DNA from: Balanoglossus misakiensis
Taxonomy: Eukaryota; Hemichordata
Reading direction: 5' to 3'
DNA: 64,000 nucleotides
Assembly: GCA_040954595.2 (NCBI GenBank)
Contig: CM082581.2
Location: 12,028,001-12,092,000, forward strand
The first letter of the stretch is position 1, and every line of letters starts with the position of its first letter. Positions 28,231 through 40,600 of the stretch are shown piece after piece. Made by a program: the position numbers and the translations under genes. The notes beneath the pieces were generated by a model that saw only the letters and a program-made list of their open reading frames with translations, did no database searches and was not told the origin of the DNA.

Positions 28231-31200
28231 CTACCGTTGTCTTATTAAATACAGCGCAGTAAAAAGTGACAGGAAATATGCGGCGAATGAACAGGCAACG
28301 AGAGACGAGCTGCCGCCGACCATACCAACGACTTCAATCTTCCACCCGAGGTATTGATGCGTGTAGCACTGAAAAGAAAAGAAAAAACAAAGACAAACAA
28401 TGAACCACAGTTGATATAAGGCACGGCAAATGTGAAACACTATCCACAATGTCGTCTCATACTGCTGGGCATAAAACCATCTGACAATGCCAGAATGTCA
28501 TTCAACACGCGAGTGACGCAAATGTACGTCCATCAGTGAAGACGTGTAAGTAAAAGTCGACCAAATAATTGACATTTAAAAGTTGTAAAATGAAATAGAG
28601 ATGCGTAATCAGAATGATGAGGAATGGACATATGGAATCGATGCATTACAGGGAAATAGAAAACGGAAAGTTTAGTAAACTCAACTTCCGTCGCTTTTTG
28701 GCACCCTCGAAAACCATGAGTCTTCCCAAAACAAAAAGAAGACTTTCTCCTTATTACATGCCTTTGATTGGAATAGTAAAATTGACTATTTTGACATGTC
28801 TGTACCTGGTAATAGTAAGTTCCCGTCTCTTCTGGGCGCCATTGTAAAACAGCACGGTTGCCCGTTCGGCAATTCAGTTGCAAAGTTTTAAAGTAATCAT
28901 CAAATGTCTCCGACTCTTCAGAACGATCGACGCCTTTAGCTTCGTACTCGCAGTAGCGACCCGCTGAAAGAGCATCACGTGCGGTTCAGAAGAAGAGAAA
29001 AGGATTTCGTCAGATGAACATTCGATCGATTCAGATGATGTCTACAACCGGGGAAACATCAACCATTATACTAGACTCTGGTAGAATGAAAAATCCCACT
29101 TACGAGGTTTATTGTTACAGAGTATGATATGAAAAAAGGGACACTAGAACACTTCACAGCACAGTACAATACATACAGTACAAGGAACAATCCAAGCCGA
29201 CGGTGTAGATATAGGGACAAGTATACTGGCGGTGGACATGAAATGAAGTATGGTTACCTGCTGTAGGATATGGTTCCCCATTCTCGTCAAAGTCTACACC
29301 AGCAAACACTTCAACGCCCTGGACAAAATAATAACACGCAATTGTAGCATTATTAGTTCTTGTGAACAACCAATGTGTATAAACCAGTTTTTGATATATC
29401 CATGAAACAGACAGACAGACAGACAGACAGACGCGCTCATGTATACCAAGGGAGCTAAAACAGCGCCACTTGCCTGTCTTTCTTCCTCAGTCTTCTGGAT
29501 ATAACCCCCAATGGGGTCATCTGTGATATAGAAAGGATGGTACTGCGCTGTCTGACTGGAATCATCGCCTCCTTCAACGATGAAGGTGTAATTCTGTCCC
29601 ACTTCGAGTTCCAGTATGGGAATAAGTTTGCCATCAATGTACCAGGCAATACCCCATGCTACTTGGCCTGCAGATTAAATAAAAAGTTGTTGGTCTGCAG
29701 ATCAAAGCATAGACTATAGATCTGAACATTCTTCGCCCCATATTGGCACCAAGCACGGGCGGCCACAATCCCGCTTTAGAAATAACTCACGAATTAAACT
29801 GGTCCCTTCTCGCTTTCATGAAAGAAACTTAAGAGAGAGTAAAGTTAAACACTCATTTCCGAGCTGGATGCATGTATACTTCTGGAGTGTGTTCAATACC
29901 TGTGATGGCGGTGTATCCTCTTCTGCCGCCGGCTTGACCAATCCGTGCCGTAAATTCTGTGTGTTGCTCGTCTCCCAATATCCGTATCTGATCCCACGCT
30001 GTCACAGGCGCCAGAGTTGATCTTGAAAACATGGGGCAACTGTTCGCTGCCGCACGACCGAAATTCAACTTCACGTCACCTGCCGAGATCATACAAGGGA
30101 CAGTAATGGGATGTGTTTTGTTTATAGGGTGATAATACATCGCATCACCAAAGCATTCATTGCGGTCTAGGCAACAGGTGGCTTTTCATTTTCGTCTTGA
30201 ATGGTCACAGTACATTGATTTCCTAGCTTCTGTGCAGATCAAACCGTTTTCCATGTTACACTTTACGAAACAACACGCAATAAATTAAGCTTACCCGTGG
30301 GAATCGTGTGGTGCTTGGCTACCACACCATTGCTGTTGATTAATCCCATCGCCCATGCTACATACACTTCTCTGTCAGTTTGTATTATTTTGTCTCGGGC
30401 ATCACCTGCAAAATATTTAGGTGAATTTCCAATGCTCGATTCCAAATAGAAAGGTTTGGGAAATTGTGCTAAAGTTTTCAGAGATGATAGATCAACCGAC
30501 ACGTTTCAAGTTCTTGCTTATTTGTGCGTGCGTCGGTTCTGTTGTTCTGTTGTATTTCAGAGTTCATATCTTGTGCACCTGGGAAATTTTGAATACGCTA
30601 CACGATTAGATTATTCTATTGATTTTGACGTCATTTGCCAAGGTATAAACCTAAGCTACTGACATTTCGGGACAAGCAGTTCACTACCCACCTGTGTTTA
30701 ACATTCTTCTGAATCCAATACTGACAATACCATCTTTTATCATTGATATGATATCTGATACATTATCTTCTGTATCAGGACATGCCCCAGCACCAACACT
30801 ACACTGCAGAAGAAATAAAATGCACAGAAAATGTCAAAATGAAAAGTGAAATTCTGATAGCTGTGATGTTTGACCTCGTATGACGCAGCACACGACTTTA
30901 TGTGGGTGTTATTTGCCTTCGAATCAATATAAAAATAGATGTATATCATGACAAACAATAAACGCTCAGCACATCATCATAAGTGGATAACAGCTGTTGA
31001 ACGCAACTTTGTACGCCAATAATAACCTTTCCGTGAAAGATTTTTGGTCACGTTTCTGTCCTCACCTGGGCGTAGTCATTCAAATCATAGTCGACAGCCA
31101 TCACCCCTTCCGTTCGGTCATTCCATGCCACTGTGACGTCAGCACCAATCATGGCGGTGCGGCTATCCGAACCGCTGATGCCAAAAGCCATGTATTCTCC

Positions 31201-33672
31201 AGTATCTACCCGACCACTCAGCTCAAAATCGATGTAGCCACTTCCCAACGTCCAACTCACGTGATAGTTGTCGTTCAGAACTTCGCAGTTCTCATAATCT
31301 GTCTGTTATTGAGACAGAAATGGTCATTTTGAAAGAAAAAAATCATTTCCTGTGAAAGAATCTACCACAGACACAGAAATAAGTCGCCCGGTTTGTGGCG
31401 TAACCCACATTCAGATGCGGTCAGAAAAGTCGAAATTATGACTAGAAAACAGAATTAAGAAAGACACGACTACAAATTTATGACCTCATCATTTACCTCA
31501 TCTGCGGCATCTTCTATGTATGGCGGGATGTTCAGGTTGTCAGGGATCAAAACGTGGCCGAAATTCTGCACAGCACGGACGCACCACATGGACAACCAGT
31601 CGTAATCGAAAATGGTCATATCACCGGTCATCTGGATGGAAATTGTCTGGCCATTGTAACCGGAAAGAGGTCGAGTCCTTTAGTGAAATACCAGACATAG
31701 AAATTGTTGAAGTACAGTCAAATTCTGTTACTTGCAAACCAAATTTCTATCTACGACAGCAGTGACGATTATTTCTCGTTTTTTTTTCATTTAATTTTAC
31801 CTTCGATTTTCATCAGGCACTTTGATGCCGTTTCGATGGGGTGATGATCCAGTACCAACCCAAAAGTACGCATCTGCAAAGAAGTTTCGGGCAATTAAGA
31901 ACCTGTATACTAATGACGTTTGTATATACCTATTGAATATGGGACAACACAGCATCGCATGGGTACATATACCCCAACATTCCGAAGCACTGATCTAGCT
32001 TGGAAATTGGACAAATTGTAATCTGGGATACTTCACGTACACCAACTACTAAGGGGATACGTACACGCCAAAGTCTCATGGTTCGAAAAAACATAAAACC
32101 TCGCACATGCGCACTGTATATACCGGTGTCAGTAAGAATTTACCTGGACCATTGCCATCATAATGCAGGTTCTCAATACGGAATGTCTTGGCATTTACCG
32201 CATACACGTGACCACGAAGGCCATGTGCGAGTCTTGAGAATTCTCCCAGGTCGTATTCAGAGGGCGCCACAAATCCGCTCTGGAACGTCACATGACCAAA
32301 ATCCGCCTGTCGAAGATGAACAAGAACGTGAGTTTTTTGCGCCAATATTTGAAATCAGTAATGGTAAACCCAAAGTGTTCTTTGCCTGTCGAAAAGGCAC
32401 AAATAAGGTTTTTTTCTACGTCCACACTGGCAGGCTCCGCCAAGGATACATTGTAAATCTCGACAATCTGCTAACGATTTTCTTTCTCATTTCTATCAAG
32501 TTTAGACGATGGAATAAGTAGGAAATATACACCCCTACCGTAAATCTTCGACACCACACTGAGATCCATTTGTAATCGGATATTGTGGTTTCTCCAGGAA
32601 GTGTTATGGTGATATCCTTGTTCGCATATACATCCAACGGAGAGAGGCTACAAATTTGCGAGAGAAAGATGCGGGTTTAATGAGGGTGCATTTGGATCAA
32701 TTCAGTTGTTTGTTTGTGTTCACTTGTTTGGTTTCAAATTGTTTGTTTAATTTTTTTGGGGTTCCTCAAAATCCCATCGAGAGAAGAATGATCGGTCTTA
32801 TCCAGAGAGATTACCTTCTTGCTTGACTAATTCATACCAATGGGAAAGGTTTTATTCTGACGTACCTTCCTCGTTCGTTTGGTACAATTGTACCAGTATC
32901 ATCAGGGATATTACTCGAGCCAACCCAGAAGAAAGCATCTGCAATTGAGATAGTGTGAGAGTCATGCTTCTGATACTTTTATTAACCGAAATTATATCGG
33001 GTTTCTAGTTCTTAGTTCTGGTAGTTTGATGGGTGCTCACTTCTAGGCACAAGCCAAATGGAGCCACCCGGGGGGGGGGGGAGGGTAGCAACATCGGATT
33101 ACACATGCCCGTGTATCGCAGTTATAAATTGCGCCCCCACGGCAAAACGTGACGGATTTGGTTACACCGTTTGTTTGTCTTTATATAGTTTCCGGGTTCA
33201 CATCCGCATCAGTCTATATACAAATGGAGTTCACGACTTAAATGACTCACCTGGAGCTGTTCCATCGTAATTAAACCCTATGATACGAAGACGTCGATTG
33301 TCGACAGCATAAACTGTGCCCGACACACCATGGGCCAGTGTAGAAAAGTCGGCTATGCGTTTACCGTGGTACGGGTCTGCACCGTAAATTTGCTCTAAAA
33401 GTGAAACAAATACAATGTTTATCATGCACAAACATTACCAGCAGCCTAATTAAATTCCATTGAAGTTGCGCACTTTCATGGGTGTGGTCGCTATTGCGGC
33501 CAGGTCACATGACGTTGTGTTTGGAAAAAGAAATTATTAAAACTCTCAGTGCGATACCATGATTGAAGAGATATTTGACGCTGACATTTGGAAATAATAA
33601 GTTTCAGTGAAAATCGCACAGCTTACCTGTAACAGAACAAAATAGAAGTACGAGAAAAACACAAGCAGCCAT
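28231..33672 (-). CDS. Knk: Knickkopf/Skeletor-like DM13-DM13-DOMON-cupredoxin protein
   Basis: Fifteen coding exons (high to low): 33672-33627, 33394-33251, 32938-32866, 32647-32539, 32306-32144, 31873-31801, 31677-31497, 31302-31066, 30803-30692, 30405-30295, 30079-29900, 29667-29474, 29318-29258, 28963-28806, 28368-28231; 1980 nt, 659 aa. Residues 1 to about 15 form a signal peptide (MAACVFLVLLF). Two DM13 domains follow (about 17-124 and 125-247), each with the LAHG..G.VYAV core, an N-YDG-PG-D/AFFWVG or AYFWVG segment and a late W-S-WC-R/V motif. A DOMON domain covers about 264-379. The C-terminal cupredoxin-like region (about 480-635) keeps HPFY, CEY and CYTH-YLGW, so candidate copper-binding His, Cys and His residues are present. 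A hydrophobic tail after GGSSS fits a GPI signal or a membrane segment. This order matches insect Knickkopf, a surface protein needed for cuticle chitin organisation. Its role outside arthropods is unclear. The intron after exon 12 uses a GC donor. Identity is firm at family level; function is inferred. Confidence 0.88.
29406..29431. repeat. (ACAG)n microsatellite in a Knk-like intron
   Basis: About six ACAG units within the intron between exons 12 and 13 of the Knk-like gene. No coding effect. Confidence 0.85.
33070..33085. repeat. G-run in Knk-like intron 2
   Basis: Twelve consecutive G, then AGGG, on the + strand. The transcript strand is therefore C-rich. It is low complexity and could form a quadruplex on the non-transcribed strand. 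Confidence 0.7.
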
Positions 33673-33916
33673 GTCTCGCCGGAAAGTAGTCAATATCGAA
33701 ACAACACGTTCAGCGTTAAGGGCCTACTCGTAAAACCAATGGCATTGACCACTGTGACTGTGTCTTGGGTGGGTTGGTAAAATTGCTATCCTTGGAGGTT
33801 GACCTGTTGATAAAGACAGACTTCTATACGACTGTCTGCTTGTGACCGACTGACTTCAACACTTTCTTTTCCGCTTTGACAAGAAACACGAGCCGTAACC
33901 CACCCACGACAATAAG

Positions 33917-33925
33917 CTATTTATA
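33917..33925 (-). promoter_or_regulatory. Candidate TATA box of the Knk-like gene
   Basis: TATAAATAG on the minus strand, about 245 bases upstream of the ATG at 33672. It is a good match to the TATA consensus in the right orientation. A TSS 25-30 bases downstream would give a 5' UTR of about 215 bases. This contrasts with the apparently TATA-less DHX34 promoter on the other side of the same gap. Confidence 0.45.
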
Positions 33926-34320
33926 GGGTAACGGAACCATGCATGCAGCTATTGTGTGTTGAGAGTCGGGCTCCTCATTAAACTTATAGCCTTTGGTCAT
34001 ACGACTTCCTGTGCTCTAACTCACTGAGGAATTCTCGGAAAACTCTCATTGCATAGCCGGTGAAATCAACAATTTGCCAAAGTCCTCAAACAGCTATGTC
34101 TGGTGACAGTCGCAAAAGTCTTTAATATGTAAATGCCACCGTTGAAGGAAGTTGGTCTTTTAGTCTTCCTGGAAACAAACTCTTTCTTTGTCGCACTACA
34201 GGACAGACATGTTTTTTTTTTCAAAGTAGCCTGGCAACAGAATTTTTTAGAAACTCCCCCAGCCCCCCCCCCTATCAAATGGTGTACTGCCCTTAGTATC
34301 GCGTGCATCGCGAGCTCGTA

Positions 34321-34363
34321 TCTCGCGAGAGTTTATATCTGTGACCCCATCCAATATGGCTGC
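34321..34363 (+). promoter_or_regulatory. DHX34 core promoter: TCTCGCGAGA and YY1-like site
   Basis: The 10-bp palindrome TCTCGCGAGA is at 34321-34330 and AATATGGCTGC is at 34353-34363. The first is a known metazoan housekeeping-promoter element, bound by BANP (and earlier linked to Kaiso/ZBTB33). The second fits the YY1 consensus AANATGGCNGC. Both sit about 300-345 bases before the DHX34 ATG, where a TATA-less promoter of a ubiquitous gene is expected. Position and orientation favour DHX34, but they may also influence the divergent Knk-like gene. Confidence 0.55.
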
Positions 34364-34665
34364 GCCCATGAGAAGTACGCTTACGACGACGTAATGTTTT
34401 TTTCTCAATGTTTAGAACGTAAGTTGCCGGATAATTTAGAGATTTCTCCGAAATTTCCTCCAATTATACTGTTATCTATGACCAAATTTTCCGACGACAT
34501 GATGCAACTCTTTGGATGATTGGAGATAGACCCGTTCGAATTTTCAACAGCATCGTAAGATCCAAACGTCGTCTGCTTTAGTTTACGGTAACCTAGTAAC
34601 ACGTAACAGGTGACATTCGTTTTTGATTACACGTAGTAAGGAATCACCCTTAATTAAACAGAACT

Positions 34666-37600
34666 ATGCCAAGAAGCTCACGGTCTGATCGTAGCTCCAG
34701 CCACAAGCATAAGAGAAGGCGAGAAAAATCACCGAAAGAAAAACGCAAAGAGAGAAGCGTTTCCGGTGATGAAGAGGGGTCTCATCACTCCCGTCGTAAA
34801 CATAGTGAAGGAAGAAGTCGGTCACCGAGAAGCCGAGATCGAGGAGCGAATTATGCACGTAGCGACAAAAAGAAACACGAAAAATCGAGTCTTCATCACC
34901 CCAAACCCCGTCGGAGAGTGGAGTCTGGGCACAGAAGGGACAGTGACTCGAGAGATAGGAGATCTCCAAAACGCAAAAATTACGAAGATGTTTACAAGGA
35001 CGAGATAATGAGAGAGGAACGAATCATGGAACGCAGAAGATTCCCAGAATCAGACAGCCGGAAAACTGACGGAACTGACTTGAGGACAGTTCCATCGACA
35101 AGTAACCATGGCAACAGGCGTGTTGAAGAAGGTGGTTCAAGAAGTGAAGATGATGTTTATGGAAGTGAAAGAAAAGTTCAATATGGTGATTTAGAGTGGT
35201 TGGCATGGCAACAACACAAAGCTGAACTTGACGACATATTTTTCAGAGACCATGATTTCATCAAAAGGTAGGTGTAATCATAAATGTAGTGTTGCTAAAC
35301 TTGACATTAATATTCTCTAATATGCTCTGTGCTGATCCATTTGCTAGGCAATTTGATGGGTATGACAATTTGTAATACTGTTGCCACATTGCAGAGGAAC
35401 AAAAGACTATGAAGACTTCTGGGCATTCTTCAAGAAATACCAAGCATTCCAAAGTAGAAGACAGATGTCTGGTAAAGGTGAGATTTACCAAATCCACACT
35501 TTAATACTTTCTCTAGCAATATAGTCACAATCTAAAAATTCTGACAGATTATCAAACTGTCTAAAATAATTACATCCACACATGCATTTATTGTCTTTAA
35601 TGTCAAGATGAGTTGATGATTTGTTAACTTTTCACTCACTTTAGGTCATTCTGCAACAACTGTCGACTCAAGCAGGACTTCCACCAACATTCTGGGATTA
35701 CCAAAGACTTACGACAAGAGATACAGGATCAGTGTTTCCCTGAAATCAAAAGATATGGAGCACTATTCCAGACCATATTCTTTGTCAGGAGAAGAAGGTA
35801 CATTACCGACATTGTAAGATTGTTTCACCTGTCGTATATGATTCTGTTTCTTGGCCTTCTGATTGTATTGTACATAAAGGAGACCCCATATGGATAACGC
35901 GGCATGCCTTGGATCAACGTAGGAGCCTAAAACTTGTCACTTCACTTTTCATTTGTATACCCCCTTTGTGTTTCCAACAGATGCCAAGAAACTCAGCCGA
36001 GAAAAAGTGTCTGAATTCCGTCAAGTTCTTCTCCATTATGTGGACTTCTGCCAGAAACAACAGGTAAGACCTTATAACATGATTATATTCATGTGAAAAT
36101 GTTTATATACATGACCAGTTTATCTTTGAGTTGGCTATAACAAATGCCATCATTTGACAACCTCTTTTCTTTTTTTTTTTTTTCCACAGTTTAATAAATT
36201 GGCTAAGCTGCGTAAAGATCAGGCAAACCTGCCCATTGCTCAGTACAAAGACAAGATTATCAATGCTGTCAAGGCTCATCAGGTGATCGTGGTTGCCGGG
36301 GATACAGGATGTGGAAAATCAACACAAGTAAATGTGTCTATCTCTGTTGTCTCAACCAATTAACTGGAGAATACTGATTCTAGGTTCAAAAAGAAATTGT
36401 GCTGGGGTGAGGGGTGATCAAATCAGTCTCAGGCTGGTAGTGCAGTTGCGCAATCTGTGTTCAATATACAACCTGTTTGAAACACTGTCCATGTCCTTTG
36501 TCTATCGCATCTCAGGTCCCACAGTACTTAATGTCCGCTGGTTTCACCAACATTGCTTGTACACAACCCCGTCGTATTGCCTGCATATCCCTGGCAAAGA
36601 GAGTTGGTTACGAAACACTGAATGAGTATGGCTCTGAAGTCGCTTACAAGATACGATTTGAATCGACTAAGAATATCTTCACCAGGATTTTGTTTCTTAC
36701 TGAAGGTAAGACAGTGTTCTCCCCAGAGAAAGCAAGTATGTGTATGCTTTCAAACCCTACCCTTTCATTTTGGGAAAACAATAAAAAATCTTGTAACAAT
36801 CAGTGGCATTGTTATAGAAAGTTACAATGCTGTAACAGAAACTCCTCATCCATTACAGGTTTGTTACTGAGACAGATATCCACAGATCCAACATTATCAC
36901 AGTACAACGTCATCGTCATTGACGAAGTTCATGAGAGACATATTCATACTGATTTTCTTCTCGGTGTCTTGAGGTGCCTTCTCCAACACCGCCAAGATCT
37001 CAAGATTGTGCTGATGTCAGCCACAATCAACATAAATCTCTTCTCTGGGTATTTCAGTGATTGCCCGGTCTTACAGGTAAGTGTGTGGGAAACCTGAAGA
37101 GATGTAAGTTGACTGAAGTACTGAAGCAATGGTATGTGACAATTGCATGTCCATATAGAGTGCATTGATTGAAGAGTGCACAGTCATGCACCTTACAGTT
37201 TCTCTAACCTTGTGTCAGGAATACTCCCCTTTATAGTAATGGTGTTTCTCAACCCCTTCTGACAGGTGCCAGGCAGGCTCTATCCGATCAAGCTGGAATA
37301 TGTTCCAATAATCTCTGAGGTGAGACACAGACATTTTAATTCTCTATGTACAGAATATGAGATTTTGTACATCCTTTTTTGTGTAAATGATATCAGGCAG
37401 AAACTGAGCATGAACCCCATCATATTAATGTGCCGCCACTCTCCACAACCACAGGAGCAGTCTAGCAAATCAGAAAGACTAGACCCAAGGCCTTATCTGC
37501 GTATCATGCAGCGAATCGACAACAAGTACCCAGCCACAGAGAGAGGAGACCTGCTTATATTTCTCAGTGGAATGTCAGAGATTACAAGTGTAGCCGATGC

Positions 37601-40600
37601 GGCCAGACAATACGCCTTGCAAACAAAACGCTGGATCATACTTCCACTGCACAGTACATTGTCAGTTGCTGAGCAAGACAAGGTTGGTGGTAATTCCATT
37701 TATGTCTTCTCTGGTGTGTTGATAAGCTATATATATATAGACTCTCAAAGTACTTCCACATAATTGATACATTTTGTTTTATTATCCAGGTGTTTGATGT
37801 TGCGCCTGATGGTGTACGCAAATGCATTGTGTCCACAAATATTGCAGAGACTTCAGTCACCATTGATGGTGTCAGGTTTATCGCAGATTCTGGCAAGGTA
37901 GGATCAGTGCCCTGAAAGCCATTGTTAAGTACACAAAAACTGATGATGTACTGCTTTATGTTCCATTCACGAGTACACATGCATCTATAACCAATGGGCC
38001 TAATACTTTCTAACATCCTTGTACCAGGTGAAAGAGATGAGTTATGATCCCAAGGCTAAGATGCAAAGACTACAAGAATTCTGGATCAGTAGAGCAAGTG
38101 CTGAACAGAGGAAAGGAAGAGCAGGTATAACATGGAAATCTTAGCAGAGATACAATTCACTCAACCATATCCACACGGTTTGCCTGTCTTTCCTACAATA
38201 GTAATTTCAGCATCTTCTATCCAAATACACTTCAGAGATTACATGTATCTCAGAGCTGGTAATTTACCCATGATGTGTGTTATGACAGGCAGGACTGGTC
38301 CTGGTGTGTGTTTCAGGCTGTACGAGGAATCTGACTACAATGCTTTTCAAGAATACACAACACCTGAAATCCACAGAGTTCCTTTGGATACCCTGATACT
38401 GCAGATGATAGCCATGGGATTGCCCAATGCGAGAAGGTCAGTTGAACATCCAGGTGTCATTGTGGAATGAAATATTACAAGAGATGGGTGAGGTCAAATG
38501 TAACCTGATATATAAAATATTATTTTCCTTTCAGTTTTCCTTTCATTGAGCCACCAGCCGTGTCAAGTATCGAGAACTCAATAGTTTTTCTGAAGGAGCA
38601 AGGAGCCCTAACCAAAGATGAGACCCTAACACCAATTGGGAAGATGCTGGCACAGTTGCCTGTTGATGTAGTCATAGGCAAAATGCTCATTATGGGAACT
38701 GTTTTTCATGTGAGTATTCTGACAGATGAAAACTGCCTTCATTCATTCAACTTTGCAAATTTTTGCTGTATGTTTCTAATTAAAAATGTACATAATAATT
38801 ATGTTTTGCAGGTGATTCACCCTGTCTTGTCAATTGCTGCAGCACTGAGTGTACAATCCCCATTCACCAACAGGGCATATAATAACCATGAAATTGCAGT
38901 AAGTGGAAACAATTATCTCAAAGTAAATTCACGTGGGCTTCATGAAACCCTTTCCTTTCTTACGACAATTACAATGAGAATATCTCCTTTTTTCAGGCCG
39001 CAAGACGTCCTCTAGAGTCAGACCATGGCGATCCTTTCACTTTACTCAATGCCTATGATGAATGGATCCAGGTAAGGTTATCCAAATATAATTGTTTGTG
39101 TTTGTTTTTTGAGTGTGGGACTTGGGGACTTGTAACTGTGCCATCATTGGCTCTGACTTTAGCACTTAATATCATAAACAAAATGAGATTAATAAGGTAG
39201 ACTGTTTTGTTGTTTTGGCAGGTGAAATCTGAAGGGAGGGGTTCTTCTCGTAAATGGTGCAAGAGAAGAGGTCTTGAGGAACAGCGATTCTACGAGATGT
39301 CCAAACTTAGACAACAGTTCAAGGATCTGTTGAAGGTAATGACACCAGTTTCAACTAATGTCCATTTATTGATAATAGACCATTTTCTGAACTGCACGAG
39401 ACCCTGCAAGATCTCACAATGCGTGCAAAACCTACCGGTATTTACATGCTATTTGTTCCCAGGATAGTGGTTTATTGGGTTTGGCGGGGGAGGACAGACA
39501 ATACAGCAGCCTGGAGAGAAACCTGAGAAACATGGAAAAGGAAAAACTGAAGAAAATGAAGAAAGAACAAAAACATGCTACAAGAAAGAGGAAAGTCCTT
39601 AAAGTAGAACAAGAGGTAACAGCATTGACTGCTGTCGACATCTTCAAATGTGCCAAGTTTAAATGATTGGTGTTTATGTTGTTTTTTTTATTCTAACTCA
39701 ACCAAGTGTGTGTTCCACTGTTTTTCAGGACTATGAACTTAGTGACAATAATGACGATGAAGGAATTGACATAGCTGATATTGATTTCAAATTGACACAC
39801 GACATTGATCACATGAAGGTAAGTGAAGATCTTATTAAAACTTGTTTCATTAAATACTCAACATTTACCCATAGTACAGTGTACCAATTTCTAAGTTTAT
39901 ATTGTGTTGTAAATTTTTTTTCCCACCAGGAAATCGCCACAGTGAGTCGTAGTTTTACCCTGCGAGACATCAACTTACTCAAAGTGATTCTATGCAGTGG
40001 CTTATATCCCCAGATTGCTATAGCTGATGAGTGCAACTCCTACAAGAAAGACTCAGATCAAGTCTTTCACACCAAGGTATGTGTAACTGGCTTTGAGCAC
40101 TGTGTTACAGGTACATCATGGCCGAGTGTCAAGTTCATGTACACCGATATTGTTTGGCAGGGTCTCTCTGAACAGTGGGAACAATGCCAATGGTACGTTT
40201 ATAAATAGAAGTGTCCCACATGTGCAGTTCAGATGACATTCCCCCTTTAAGCTCCGACTCCATATATTTATTCTCAAACCAAACAGTCCAAGCCGTTCGT
40301 GGTGTTGCATCCCACCAGTGTGTTCGCCAACAACCCAGATATCTTGGAGCCAAGGATCGGCATTCAGAATGAAACAGACACAACTCGGATGAAATTCAGT
40401 AATCAACACGAGCTCCTCTCATTTGTGTGAGTATACCACAGTCCTTCAAAAGGTTCAGCATCATTCTCTCAAACGTTCTTGTTCATGTAGCCTTGTACAT
40501 TATTTTGAAATCTTTGTTTTTAAACAGACAGGAATATCCTGGGTAAACTATTATTTGATTTGATTTGATTTAAAACAGGTCATTACTGGAGACCAATAAA

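Noticed and set aside
32000-32521. 173-codon open frame on the + strand
   Set aside because: It lies antisense over exons 4-5 of the Knk-like gene, has no recognisable domain, and the minus-strand exons have splice sites and DM13 similarity.
34133-34519. 128-codon ATG frame upstream of DHX34
   Set aside because: It crosses the TCTCGCGAGA/YY1 promoter motifs, includes low-complexity T and C runs, and shows no family similarity. Probably chance or 5' UTR sequence.
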